Positions 36,152-44,038 of a stretch of DNA of 64,000 nt are shown in pieces. The notes under the pieces were generated by a model. The model did no database searches, was not told the origin of the DNA, and was given only the letters and a program-made list of their open reading frames with translations. Origin of the DNA: Candidatus Gastranaerophilales bacterium (GTDB lineage: Bacteria; Cyanobacteriota; Vampirovibrionia; Gastranaerophilales; Gastranaerophilaceae); the NCBI GenBank assembly GCA_944323255.1, contig CALURU010000008.1:1-64000 (forward strand), read 5' to 3'. How positions within the stretch are numbered: the stretch's first letter is position 1; each line of letters opens with the position of its first letter. The position numbers and the translations under genes are program-made.

Positions 36152-36320
36152 CTATCCTACTCACAAAGCCTGTTTTAGCCCAGTGCAATAAAATGCAAAA
36201 AAGTGCAATTTTATTTTTACTTGCAAATTGAGATACCCAAAATTATCAATGAGATTGAAATAATTCTAAAAATTATATACACTGTAGAAATAGTAGAAAT
36301 TTATAATACTTAAAGTGATT

Positions 36321-37658
36321 ATGATTGAAATTACGTTAGATTTATTAATAAAATATTTAGGTCCACCAGAAAGAAAAAAGGGTTCCGAATATGTATGGCA
36401 ATGCCCGTACTGCTTAGATAGTCATAAAGACAATTTGACATATAATGCTCAAAAAGGTATTGTGTATTGTTTTGCTAGCGAAGGGGAACATTCTAGACAA
36501 CTAATTAAGAATATTATAAGCAATGAATCAAAAAATAATCCGAATGCATGGAAAGAGTTTTTAGAAAACAAATATCAAAATATAAAAAAAATATCAAAAG
36601 AAAAAGAAGAAAAAGCTTCAATAATATATGAAGATGAAAAACAATTAGAATTTGTTAATTATGCCGCAATAAATATGATAAGTTTAATGGGAAACCTAGA
36701 AGCTTTAACTGTATTATTAGAAAAAAGAGGAATAACCAAAGAAACTGCTATGAATGTTGTTCTAGGTTATGACACACAAAAAAGGCGGTGGGTAATACCT
36801 ACAATAAAATATTCAACTGAATATACAGCATATTTAATTGGTTTTGAATATCGTCCTCTTGATTTTAGTAAAGATGGTATATCTAGAGAGAAAGGAACAC
36901 CAACTGGTCTTGCACAAATTAATGCTTTCAATGATCAAAAAAATTTAATTGTTGTAGAAGGTTACTTTGACGGTTATGTTCTTTATCAACACTTAACTGA
37001 GCAAAATAAAATAAATGAATACCACATTGTTACATGTAGTAATGGTGTTAATGGGCTTTTAAATCAACTATCTGTTATAAATTTTGATAAATATGAAAAG
37101 TGCTATTTACTAATAGATAATGATGAGACCTCCATCCCAATAGCAACAAAAATATGTAACAAATATCCTAAAATAATAAACTTATCTACAAAAATGTTTA
37201 AAGATTGCGGATGCAAGGATTTTAATGAACATTATTTAAAATGTATTTATAATAAAAGAATTTCTTCTCGTTATAACTTAGATGATATAAAGAAGATTAA
37301 AAACATAAATGAATTAATAAACTATGTAAAAGATAAAGAAGCTACAATATATCCAGAAAAAATAAATAAAAGATATAGTTTAGAAAAAGCTGGCAATATG
37401 GCAAAAATAATCCTTGAATGTATAAATAATTTTAATGGAGAATTTAATAAATCTGTACTAGCTAAAATATTATCTGGTGAATTAGGTGTATCTCGAATTG
37501 CAAGGTATGGTAAAAAAGTAACTGATTCAAAATTCTATGGAGTGTATAGCCCTGAAGAATATTATAATATTAGAAAAGAAATTGACAAATTATTACATGC
37601 TCAAGTTATCTTTTCAGAAAATAACTGGAAATGGGGTAAAATATATATTAGAAAATAA
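36321..37658 (+). CDS. Toprim-domain primase-like protein
   Basis: 445 residues from the ATG at 36321 (GTG at 36315 also possible). The N-terminal zinc-ribbon resembles the CHC2 domain of DnaG primases (WQCPYCLDSHKDN, then IVYCFASEGEHS). The toprim domain follows at about 210-300 (NLIVVEGYFDGYVLY with the catalytic Glu, CYLLIDNDE with the DxD pair). The C-terminal third is helical. It is shorter than DnaG (about 600) and typical of phage or plasmid primases. It is alone, between repeat copy C and a gene fragment, so it probably belongs to a lost mobile element. Confidence 0.72.
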   Translation: MIEITLDLLIKYLGPPERKKGSEYVWQCPYCLDSHKDNLTYNAQKGIVYCFASEGEHSRQLIKNIISNESKNNPNAWKEFLENKYQNIKKISKEKEEKASIIYEDEKQLEFVNYAAINMISLMGNLEALTVLLEKRGITKETAMNVVLGYDTQKRRWVIPTIKYSTEYTAYLIGFEYRPLDFSKDGISREKGTPTGLAQINAFNDQKNLIVVEGYFDGYVLYQHLTEQNKINEYHIVTCSNGVNGLLNQLSVINFDKYEKCYLLIDNDETSIPIATKICNKYPKIINLSTKMFKDCGCKDFNEHYLKCIYNKRISSRYNLDDIKKIKNINELINYVKDKEATIYPEKINKRYSLEKAGNMAKIILECINNFNGEFNKSVLAKILSGELGVSRIARYGKKVTDSKFYGVYSPEEYYNIRKEIDKLLHAQVIFSENNWKWGKIYIRK

Positions 37659-37681
37659 TTAAATTTTTAACACTTGACTTC

Positions 37682-37737
37682 TGTCTCAAAACGAGTGATG
37701 AATGTGTTGCACAACGCATTACAAGGATTTTGAGACA
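37682..37737. promoter_or_regulatory. Nested inverted repeat, possible operator
   Basis: TGTCTCAAAA (37682-37691) and its exact complement TTTTGAGACA (37728-37737) flank an almost centred palindrome GTTGCACAAC (37706-37715). The right arm touches the ATG at 37738. The geometry is that of a repressor site. Confidence 0.45.
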
Positions 37738-37860
37738 ATGGAAAACCAAGTTGAGACAATCAAATATACACCTGAGAAGGCAAAACAAAATGCTCTTGCA
37801 AAACTTGATTTAATCCGCATTTGTTTGTATTTAAAATTTTATGATAGAAAAACCGGAGCA
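37738..37860 (+). pseudogene. 5' fragment of an unidentified gene
   Basis: The reading frame from the ATG at 37738 (AAGGA upstream) gives MENQVETIKYTPEKAKQNAL then AKLDLIRICLYLKFYDRKTG, helical and basic. After about 37850 it overlaps the 3' end of the opposite TIGR04076 gene and loses coding character. It is probably cut at the island's right border. Family unknown. Confidence 0.35.
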
Positions 37861-38168
37861 TCTTCCTCTGTTGCTTCCAGTAAAAATATTACGGGGCGGA
37901 AGCCGTCATTGCAGGTAACTATTGCAGAATTTTTATCTTTCATCCAGCCGTCATAAAAGTCATTGCCGCCATGTGCCAGTGTCATTGCATATTCCATCAT
38001 AGATTTCCAAGCATTGTCGCACAAGCCTTCCGGTTTTTGCCAGCCGTTTGTGTAAAATACCTGTCCCGATTGGTTATAAGTGCAGGCGGTTAAACCTTCT
38101 CCTGCGTATTTTTGTGCCAATTCTTTATTAAAAGTACATTCTATTACTGTAATTTTAACTTTCTTCAT
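37839..38168 (-). CDS. TIGR04076-family protein
   Basis: 109 residues. Conserved features are MKKVKITVIECTFNKELAQKYA, a central GLCDNAWKSMMEYAMTLAHG and the end GFRPVIFLLEATE with scattered Cys residues. The family is widespread in anaerobes and has no established function. It is taken here as the first chromosomal gene right of the accessory region. Good coding frame; ribosome site AAGGAAGAA. Confidence 0.78.
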   Translation of the reverse strand: MKKVKITVIECTFNKELAQKYAGEGLTACTYNQSGQVFYTNGWQKPEGLCDNAWKSMMEYAMTLAHGGNDFYDGWMKDKNSAIVTCNDGFRPVIFLLEATEEDAPVFLS

Positions 38169-38202
38169 AAATTCTTCCTTACTTTCAATAATTTTTAAAC
38201 GT

Positions 38203-38871
38203 TTATCTCATTGTACTTTTGCACCACTCCAATAGTCTATTGTAAGATCTTTCAAGCTCTTTAGCGTTAAAATCTTTAATTAAATTTCTATTTATGCAAG
38301 TTTCTAATATGCGGTAATCTTCATTGTCTAAATAATTTAAAAGTTCTTTTTTAGTTAGAATGTACTGATTAGTTTTCAAAAAATACTTGGCCTGCAGGAT
38401 AAAGAATGTCATTTTGTACAGACTGGCAAGGTTTTCTGCTTTGTTTTTATCAAATAAAAAGGAGTGGCATAGGGCATGATAAAGTGTTTCAACTCCTGTT
38501 TTTATGGCGGTTTGAATATCTTCTTTTTCAGGCGGAGTTATTAGTTTTTTAATATCGCCATAGAGATTTTCTGTTTCGTAATAAAACTGAAAAATATCCG
38601 ATTTAGACCAGTTTTGAATTTCTTTTTCTCCGGATATAAAACCGCAGCATTTTTCTTTAAAAGGCATTGAGTTTACTATTTCTCTGTACTTTTTTAAATC
38701 TTCAATTACTAAAGTTTTAAGTATAACAATGAGGTCAATATCGCTGTATTCTGTAGCTTCTTGCCGCCTGTAACTTCCGTGGTAGCCGATAAAAAGCAGG
38801 TTATCTGCAAAAGTGGTTTTTAATTTTTCTTGTATTAAATCAAGCCAGAGATGTAAATTAAAGGTTTCCAT
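38203..38871 (-). CDS. Nucleotidyltransferase-fold protein
   Basis: 222 residues. The N-terminal Pol-beta-type nucleotidyltransferase motif is GYHGSYRRQEATEYSDIDLIVIL (about residues 30-50), with the GS turn and the D-x-D metal pair. A helical C-terminal domain (about 120-220) resembles HEPN/kanamycin-transferase-like helices. It probably transfers a nucleotide to a small molecule or protein; target unknown. TAAAAT ends six bases before the ATG and no ribosome site is seen, so the mRNA is probably leaderless. Confidence 0.72.
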   Translation of the reverse strand: METFNLHLWLDLIQEKLKTTFADNLLFIGYHGSYRRQEATEYSDIDLIVILKTLVIEDLKKYREIVNSMPFKEKCCGFISGEKEIQNWSKSDIFQFYYETENLYGDIKKLITPPEKEDIQTAIKTGVETLYHALCHSFLFDKNKAENLASLYKMTFFILQAKYFLKTNQYILTKKELLNYLDNEDYRILETCINRNLIKDFNAKELERSYNRLLEWCKSTMR

Positions 38872-38894
38872 AAAAAGATTTTAGCATATTTTCT

Positions 38895-39668
38895 TTAAAT
38901 ATCCATGCTGCCGCTTCTGAGACCTTCCAGATCAAGGGTTATATATTTAAATCCTAATTCTTTCATGTCTTTGACGATTTTATCTTTAATTTCCAGAAAG
39001 GTATAAAAGTCCTCTGAAGGTATTTCAATCCTTGCGATATCTTGATGAAGTCTAAGTCTGCAACGGCTAAAACCTGTTGCCTTCAACAGATTTTCACCTG
39101 CTTTTACTTTGTTTATTAAATCTTCACTAAGAGTTGTTCCATACGGAAACCTTGTTGCGATACACGGAGTTGACGGTTTGTCGAAAATTTTAATTCCTGC
39201 TTGTTTGGCAAACTCTCTTATTTCCTGCTTTGTGATACCAAATTCGGCAAGAGGTGACGTGATTCCGAGCTCTTTTAACGCTTTCAACCCCGGACGGAAA
39301 ACCTTTAAATCGTCAGCATTTGTCCCGTCGATAATAAACCTGCCGGCTGCATAATCTTTAAGTTTGGAAAAGAAAAGCCTTTTGCAGTGATAGCATCTGT
39401 CTTTGGGGTTGTTTTTTATAATTTCATTTTCAAGCGGGAAATATTCTATAATTTCCTGCTTTACACCGTAAAAATTACAAAGAGCGGTTGTTTCCTCAAT
39501 TTCTTCTTCCGTTTGAAAAACGGATTTAAAAGTAACTGCTGTCAGGTTCAAATCTTTGCAAAGAAACAACAAAACTGTGCTGTCAATTCCGCCTGAAAAA
39601 GCAAGGCAAATTCCCTGTTTATTTAACTCTTTCAGGAAATTTTTTAATCCGGCAAATTTCTCTTCCAT
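38895..39668 (-). CDS. larE: ATP-dependent sulfur transferase LarE
   Basis: 257-residue PP-loop enzyme: LAFSGGIDSTVLLFL (pyrophosphate loop), DRCYHCKRLFF, IIDGTNADDL and KPSTPCIATRFPYGTTL. LarE adenylates and thiolates the pyridinium precursor of the nickel-pincer cofactor of lactate racemase; the cysteine in the PSTPC segment is the likely sacrificial residue or part of a cluster site. larA, larB and larC are not in the window. The start is leaderless-type: TATTAT ends six bases before the ATG. Confidence 0.88.
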   Translation of the reverse strand: MEEKFAGLKNFLKELNKQGICLAFSGGIDSTVLLFLCKDLNLTAVTFKSVFQTEEEIEETTALCNFYGVKQEIIEYFPLENEIIKNNPKDRCYHCKRLFFSKLKDYAAGRFIIDGTNADDLKVFRPGLKALKELGITSPLAEFGITKQEIREFAKQAGIKIFDKPSTPCIATRFPYGTTLSEDLINKVKAGENLLKATGFSRCRLRLHQDIARIEIPSEDFYTFLEIKDKIVKDMKELGFKYITLDLEGLRSGSMDI

Positions 39669-39814
39669 AATTTTATAATATGCTAAATAAAATAAAGTCG
39701 CACCTTTTCATATTTTTATACCCTCATTTTGTAACTTCCAAGTCCCTGTTAATTATTTTAACAGAATCAATTAATATAATACAACCTGATAGGTACTCTC
39801 AGCCAAGTGCAATA

Positions 39815-39846
39815 AAAAACAGCGGAAATTTTTCCGCTGTTTTCTG
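39815..39846 (-). terminator. Terminator of trxA
   Basis: AAAACAGCGGAAA / TTTCCGCTGTTTT stem with flanking A and T runs, 17 bases after the trxA stop on the minus strand. The rest of 39669-39814 has no recognisable gene; a single AGTGCAA box occurs just beside the hairpin. Confidence 0.85.
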
Positions 39847-39862
39847 ATATTTGTTTGTAGAA

Positions 39863-40180
39863 CTACAGATGCTTTTCAATATTAGTTATAATTGAACTTT
39901 TAGGCATTAGTCCTACCATTCTTTCAACGACTTCTCCGCCTTTGAAAACCAGAAGTGTCGGAAGCCCGCTTACCTGATATTTTTTTGCCGCATCTATATT
40001 GTCGTCAGTATCAATTTTTGCAAAATTTACCCTGTCTCCGATTTCTCCTTCAACTTCTTCAAGTATAGGACCCAGTTTTCTGCAAGGTCCGCACCAGGTT
40101 GCGAAAAAATCAACTACGGTTAATTTATCAGCATTTATTACATCGTCCTCAAAGCTTGTATAATTAATTTCTTTTACCAT
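39863..40180 (-). CDS. trxA: Thioredoxin
   Basis: 105 residues from the ATG at 40180, chosen because AAGGAG stands seven bases before it; the longer frame has none. The active site WCGPCRK is at about residue 29, the cis-proline is in SGLPTLLVF, and VDFFATWCGPC and FAKIDTDDN match canonical thioredoxins. It reduces protein disulfides in the cytoplasm using thioredoxin reductase, which is not in the window. Single-gene unit with its own terminator. Confidence 0.95.
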   Translation of the reverse strand: MVKEINYTSFEDDVINADKLTVVDFFATWCGPCRKLGPILEEVEGEIGDRVNFAKIDTDDNIDAAKKYQVSGLPTLLVFKGGEVVERMVGLMPKSSIITNIEKHL

Positions 40181-40327
40181 ATTAAAACTCCTTATTAAAA
40201 ATATCACACTTAATATTACCATATATTATATATTTATGCTATTATTCTAGTAGAGGGGATAAATTTTATTCGGCTTGCGATTTATTAAAGCTCAGATACC
40301 TTAAATACAGACAATTTGGAGTAAGGA

Positions 40328-41248
40328 ATGCCTAGGAAAAAAGAAATTGAGATCGTTTTAGATACTGAAACAACAGGTTTAGATTATACAAGAGAAAGAA
40401 TTATTGAATTTGCAGGGGTGCGTCTTGAAAACGGAAAGATTAAAGACGAATTTCAAACATTAATAAACCCGAAGCAGCACATAAGAAAATCAAGCATGGC
40501 AATTCACGGGATTACGCAGGAGATGGTTGAGGATGCTCCGACAGAGGAGGAAATTCTGCCGCAGATACTTGAGTTTATAGGTGATTACCCGATTGTAGCT
40601 CACAATGCGATATTTGACTACTCATTCCTCAATGAGGCAAAGATGAGAGTTTTCGGTGAAAAACTTGAAAATCCGAGAATTGATACGCAGACGATGTTTA
40701 AAGAAGTTGCGCCTGATTTAGAATCTCACGGACTTGAAGCTTTGACAAACAGATTTAATGTCGAGCTGCATAATCACCATAGGGCTATGGCTGATGCAAT
40801 GGGGCTTGCGCTAGCTTATCCAAAGCTTAAAAAACTTTATCTACAGAGACTTGACTGGCAGAGAAAGCAGCTTGCAAATGTTGATTACCTCTTTGACAGA
40901 TATTTGAGAATTCAGCAGAGTATTGCAACTATGCAGGCGGAATTACAGGACTTGAAATCAATATTTAAACTCCATTTTGAACTCGGAGGCGAGCCTCTTG
41001 TTGCTGAAACAGGAGAGATGATGGTTTATCAATCAAAACAGTCTTTTGGATATGATCTTGCTGATATTAAAGATGTTCTGGAAAATGTAGGAGCGCTGGA
41101 AAAAGCCGTTAAGGTCAATAATGGATTTATTGACAGACTTTGTAACGGGTTAAGTCTGTCGGAAGAGTACAAAGAAATTATACGCGATGCCCGTCAGGAA
41201 ATTTCAGAAACAAGAAATATTCAAGTGATTAAGCCATGCAAGCAGTGA
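40328..41248 (+). CDS. DEDDh 3'-5' exonuclease (DnaQ/PolC epsilon-like)
   Basis: 306 residues. All DEDDh residues are visible in the first 170: LDTETTGLD, HNAIFDYSFL and HHRAMADA. This is the Pol III proofreading-type exonuclease domain as in PolC/DinG-like proteins. The C-terminal 130 residues are helical and unassigned, lacking a helicase or UvrC domain, so the protein may be a stand-alone repair or proofreading nuclease. The ribosome site is GTAAGGA. It overlaps rlmD by 13 bases. Confidence 0.85.
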   Translation: MPRKKEIEIVLDTETTGLDYTRERIIEFAGVRLENGKIKDEFQTLINPKQHIRKSSMAIHGITQEMVEDAPTEEEILPQILEFIGDYPIVAHNAIFDYSFLNEAKMRVFGEKLENPRIDTQTMFKEVAPDLESHGLEALTNRFNVELHNHHRAMADAMGLALAYPKLKKLYLQRLDWQRKQLANVDYLFDRYLRIQQSIATMQAELQDLKSIFKLHFELGGEPLVAETGEMMVYQSKQSFGYDLADIKDVLENVGALEKAVKVNNGFIDRLCNGLSLSEEYKEIIRDARQEISETRNIQVIKPCKQ

Positions 41249-42603
41249 TTCCCGAAGAATTAGAAGTAAAAATAGAAAAGCTTTCAAATATGGGGCTCGG
41301 TATTGCAAAAGTTGACGGGTTTGTAATTTTTGTTGAAAACTCATGCCCCGGAGATTTTGCAAAAATCAAAATTTATAAGAAAAATAAGCATTTTGCATTT
41401 GCTAAGATTACAGAACTTATACAACCTTCACCTCAAAGAGTAGAGCCGTTTTGCCCGATGCAAAAAGTATGCGGCTCATGCCAGCTTCAGTTTATAGATT
41501 ATGATTATCAGCTTGTATTAAAACGGGAAATCGTGAAAGACGCCATGCGCTCAATAGGCGGAGAGGAGTTTGAAGTAAGAGAGGTTATTCCGAGTCCGCA
41601 AATTAGAAATTACAGGCACAAAATTCAATATCCTATAGCGCAGACAAAGAATTCAAAAAGGATTCTTGCCGGTTACTACAAGCCTTCAAGCCATGAAATC
41701 GTAAATATAAAATACTGTCCGATTCAGCCTGAAATTTGTGATAGGATTATAGAATTTATAAGAGAAGAAGCTCAAAGACTAGGTATTTCCGGATATGACG
41801 AAAAATCTCATACGGGTATCCTCCGGCATGTAGTGATGAGAGCTTCCAATTATTCGGGGAAAGTTCTTGTTGTTTCCGTAATTAATTCGAAAAAGCTTCC
41901 TGAAAATGTAAGAAAGCTTTCAGAAAAAATATCTGATAAGTTTGACGAAGTATCAGGGGGAAGTGTTAATTTTAATACAAGGAAAACAAACCTGATTCTT
42001 GGAGAGAAAACCCAAAATATTTGTGGTCAAGATTATATAGAAGAGAAACTTTGTGAAAAAATATTTAAAGTTGGGGCTAAGACTTTTTTTCAAGTAAATC
42101 CTACAAGTGCTAATAATATTTTTGAGTATGTAAAAAAATATATTGGTGAGAATTTTGAATCGCCTGTCATTCTCGATGCTTATGCCGGAATTACAGCGTT
42201 CGGGATTGCACTCTCGGATATAGCTAAAAAAGTTGTAAGCGTGGAAGAAGTTAAAGAGTCTGTTGATTTGGCAAAACAAATAGTTAAGGAAAATAATATT
42301 AATAATATTGATTTGTACAATATGGATGCGGGTGATTTTTTTAGAAAACAATTAGATAAATACGGTAAAAGCTTTGACGTAACAGTATTAGACCCGCCGA
42401 GAAAAGGGTGTACAAATGAATCTCTTGATTATGCTTTAAAATTAACTAAGCACAAAATAATCTATGTTTCCTGCAATCCTGCAACACTTGCCAGAGATTT
42501 AAAGTATTTAAAAGAAAAAGGCGCAAAAGTTGATTTTATCCAGCCGTTTGATATGTTTCCTCACACTTATCATATAGAAGATGTTGCTGTTATAAATGTT
42601 TAA
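41236..42603 (+). CDS. rlmD: 23S rRNA (uracil-5-)-methyltransferase, RlmD/RumA family
   Basis: 455 residues. The N-terminal TRAM domain (about 5-60) is followed by the iron-sulfur cysteines (FCPMQKVCGSCQLQ, and a fourth Cys in KYCPIQP). The C-terminal SAM methyltransferase has FFQVNPTSANNIF, LDAYAGITAFGIAL, LDPPRKGCTN (catalytic and ligand residues) and YVSCNPATLARDL. It makes 5-methyluridine in rRNA or tRNA; exact position not determinable. Coupled to the exonuclease gene by overlap. Confidence 0.9.
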   Translation: MQAVIPEELEVKIEKLSNMGLGIAKVDGFVIFVENSCPGDFAKIKIYKKNKHFAFAKITELIQPSPQRVEPFCPMQKVCGSCQLQFIDYDYQLVLKREIVKDAMRSIGGEEFEVREVIPSPQIRNYRHKIQYPIAQTKNSKRILAGYYKPSSHEIVNIKYCPIQPEICDRIIEFIREEAQRLGISGYDEKSHTGILRHVVMRASNYSGKVLVVSVINSKKLPENVRKLSEKISDKFDEVSGGSVNFNTRKTNLILGEKTQNICGQDYIEEKLCEKIFKVGAKTFFQVNPTSANNIFEYVKKYIGENFESPVILDAYAGITAFGIALSDIAKKVVSVEEVKESVDLAKQIVKENNINNIDLYNMDAGDFFRKQLDKYGKSFDVTVLDPPRKGCTNESLDYALKLTKHKIIYVSCNPATLARDLKYLKEKGAKVDFIQPFDMFPHTYHIEDVAVINV

Positions 42604-42637
42604 ATGTAAAATTTTGTAAATATTGTCATAAAACTCC

Positions 42638-42664
42638 TAAAGTTTTTTCTAATCTTGCCGATAT
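42638..42664 (+). promoter_or_regulatory. Sigma-28 (FliA) type promoter
   Basis: TAAAGTTT at 42638-42645, exactly 11 bases, GCCGATAT at 42657-42664. This matches 15 of 16 positions of the flagellar late-gene consensus TAAAGTTT-N11-GCCGATAA. Transcription would begin near 42670, 30 bases before the ATG at 42700. The same type of site stands before the gene at 57365. Confidence 0.85.
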
Positions 42665-42699
42665 ATTAAAACGGATGTAATAAATATAGGAGAAATAAT

Positions 42700-43368
42700 A
42701 TGAGTGGTTTTTCAGTAAATGATGCTATGGCTAAATTAGGCATATACAAGTCTGAAGCGGAAGCTTTAGATGCTATGGATGGCAAGAAGGATGGAAAAAT
42801 TTCCAAGGATATTTTTACGCAGGCACAGGAAGCCTTAACTAATGCAGAAGCCATGTACAGCGAAGACAATGCAGACGAAGCTCTGGATATGTCTAAATGG
42901 TCTGATGTTGCAAAAAATATGGCAAGAACAATTACGCAGCGTATGGGTATCGGAGGCTTTATATACAGCAGCAATAAAAGTGAAGATTTCCAAACGAAGA
43001 TGGACGAAGATACATTAGAATCTGCACATGAAGATATGGATGAATTAGCAGGAGAGGCTGCTGATTATATTGCAGAGCATAAAACTTTAGAGGGTTTTAA
43101 ATTTAAAGGTGTACCTAATGGAGTTACTAATATTAAAATTAACGTAGATGACTATTACGGTAATAGTGAAAACGATGTGATTTCTTTTGATTCAGATGGT
43201 AAAGCTGTTGTAGAAAAGGTTATAGATGGTATTTCTATAGAAATACATTATACCTACAATGGAAACGATTATGCAATGGGTGCAGTTGTTGAAACTGAAG
43301 ACGAATCAATGGCTAATAAAGAGATTGCACAAGCAGAATCCGGACAGAGTAAGATGAGTACTCAATAA
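42700..43368 (+). CDS. Hypothetical protein of the putative sigma-28 regulon
   Basis: 222 residues, acidic, soluble, no signal peptide or membrane segment. Near residue 25 DAMDGKKDGKIS resembles a degenerate calcium-binding loop. The middle is helical (about 35-120) and the C-terminal part beta-like with a Ser/Gln-rich tail. No family recognised. ATAGGAGAA gives a sound ribosome site. The sigma-28-type promoter predicts co-expression with flagellar late genes; export through the flagellar apparatus is possible but unproven. A terminator follows. Confidence 0.7.
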   Translation: MSGFSVNDAMAKLGIYKSEAEALDAMDGKKDGKISKDIFTQAQEALTNAEAMYSEDNADEALDMSKWSDVAKNMARTITQRMGIGGFIYSSNKSEDFQTKMDEDTLESAHEDMDELAGEAADYIAEHKTLEGFKFKGVPNGVTNIKINVDDYYGNSENDVISFDSDGKAVVEKVIDGISIEIHYTYNGNDYAMGAVVETEDESMANKEIAQAESGQSKMSTQ

Positions 43369-43383
43369 ATAACTAGTTAATCA

Positions 43384-43412
43384 AGCCTGATGCTTTTTAG
43401 TATCAGGCTTTT
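43384..43412. terminator. Bidirectional terminator
   Basis: AGCCTGAT ... ATCAGGCT with T-run on the plus strand and A-run context on the other, between the convergent genes 42700 and 43403 (it overlaps the last codons of the latter). Confidence 0.8.
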
Positions 43413-44038
43413 ATAAAACTCTCTAATCTGTCAATAATATCTTTTTTTGTAATATCCGGCATGATTTCTTTTATGCAGGTGATTCCATTAACTTCTTCAT
43501 GGAAAAGTCTTTCTAAAAGTTCTTTGTCATAATCATACAAAATAGAACCGTGCTGGAGAATATATCCCTGTTTCCTACACTGAGCCGAGCCGATTAGTTT
43601 TTTTCCTTGATAACAAACGTCAGCCCCTGTTGATACAAGCATACAGTAATCGAAATGAGTAGAAACTCTTTTGTTTTCTCCAAAATCCAGCTCTATACCA
43701 AGTGTTTTAAAGAAATTTATTAAAATTCCTGAAATATATTTGTACGATTCAATTACACTTTCGCCATTCGGAATAATTGATACAGGGCTTACATAACTGT
43801 ATGTAATTTCGTTGTCATGCAGAAGCGCTCTTCCGCCGGTTAATCTTCTTACAGAATCTATTTCACCTGTTATAAAATCCCACTTCTGGTTTCTGCCAAG
43901 TGAAATACATTTAGGCTTCCAGCCGTAAAGTCTGAAAACAGGTTCTTGAGCATTTGCCTTAATCGCTTTTTCAAGAATATCGCTGTCAATTTGCATATTC
44001 TCTTTGCCTGTATGTTCGGAATACCTGATTAATTTCAT
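43403..44038 (-). CDS. lplA: Lipoate-protein ligase family protein
   Basis: 211 residues of the LplA/LipB/BirA fold. SVRRLTGGRALLHDNEITYS (about residue 66) is the conserved lipoate/octanoate-binding RRxxGGxxVxH block, here with L instead of V; GSAQCRKQGYILQHGSIL (about residue 150) provides the catalytic lysine region variant. It attaches lipoyl or octanoyl groups to E2/GcvH-type proteins. It is shorter than E. coli LplA and lacks the accessory C-terminal domain. It overlaps the dgt gene by 4 bases. Confidence 0.8.
   Translation of the reverse strand: MKLIRYSEHTGKENMQIDSDILEKAIKANAQEPVFRLYGWKPKCISLGRNQKWDFITGEIDSVRRLTGGRALLHDNEITYSYVSPVSIIPNGESVIESYKYISGILINFFKTLGIELDFGENKRVSTHFDYCMLVSTGADVCYQGKKLIGSAQCRKQGYILQHGSILYDYDKELLERLFHEEVNGITCIKEIMPDITKKDIIDRLESFIKA

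Larger units (their letters stand above)
35897..36260. repeat. Long intergenic repeat, copy C (with replaced interior)
   Basis: Third copy of the 21226 repeat. Both outer segments and the box arms are kept (boxes TGCACT, TTGCACT, TTGCACT on the left; AGTGCAA, AATGCAA, AGTGCAA on the right), but about 100 bases of foreign, GC-richer sequence follow GGTCTTTT and the centre between the arms is replaced by a different palindromic repeat. No gene in 35925-36314. Confidence 0.8.

Noticed and set aside
35968-36231. 87-residue frame inside repeat copy C
   Set aside because: It is the translation of dispersed repeats (including the CHPEFISGS palindrome), not a protein gene.
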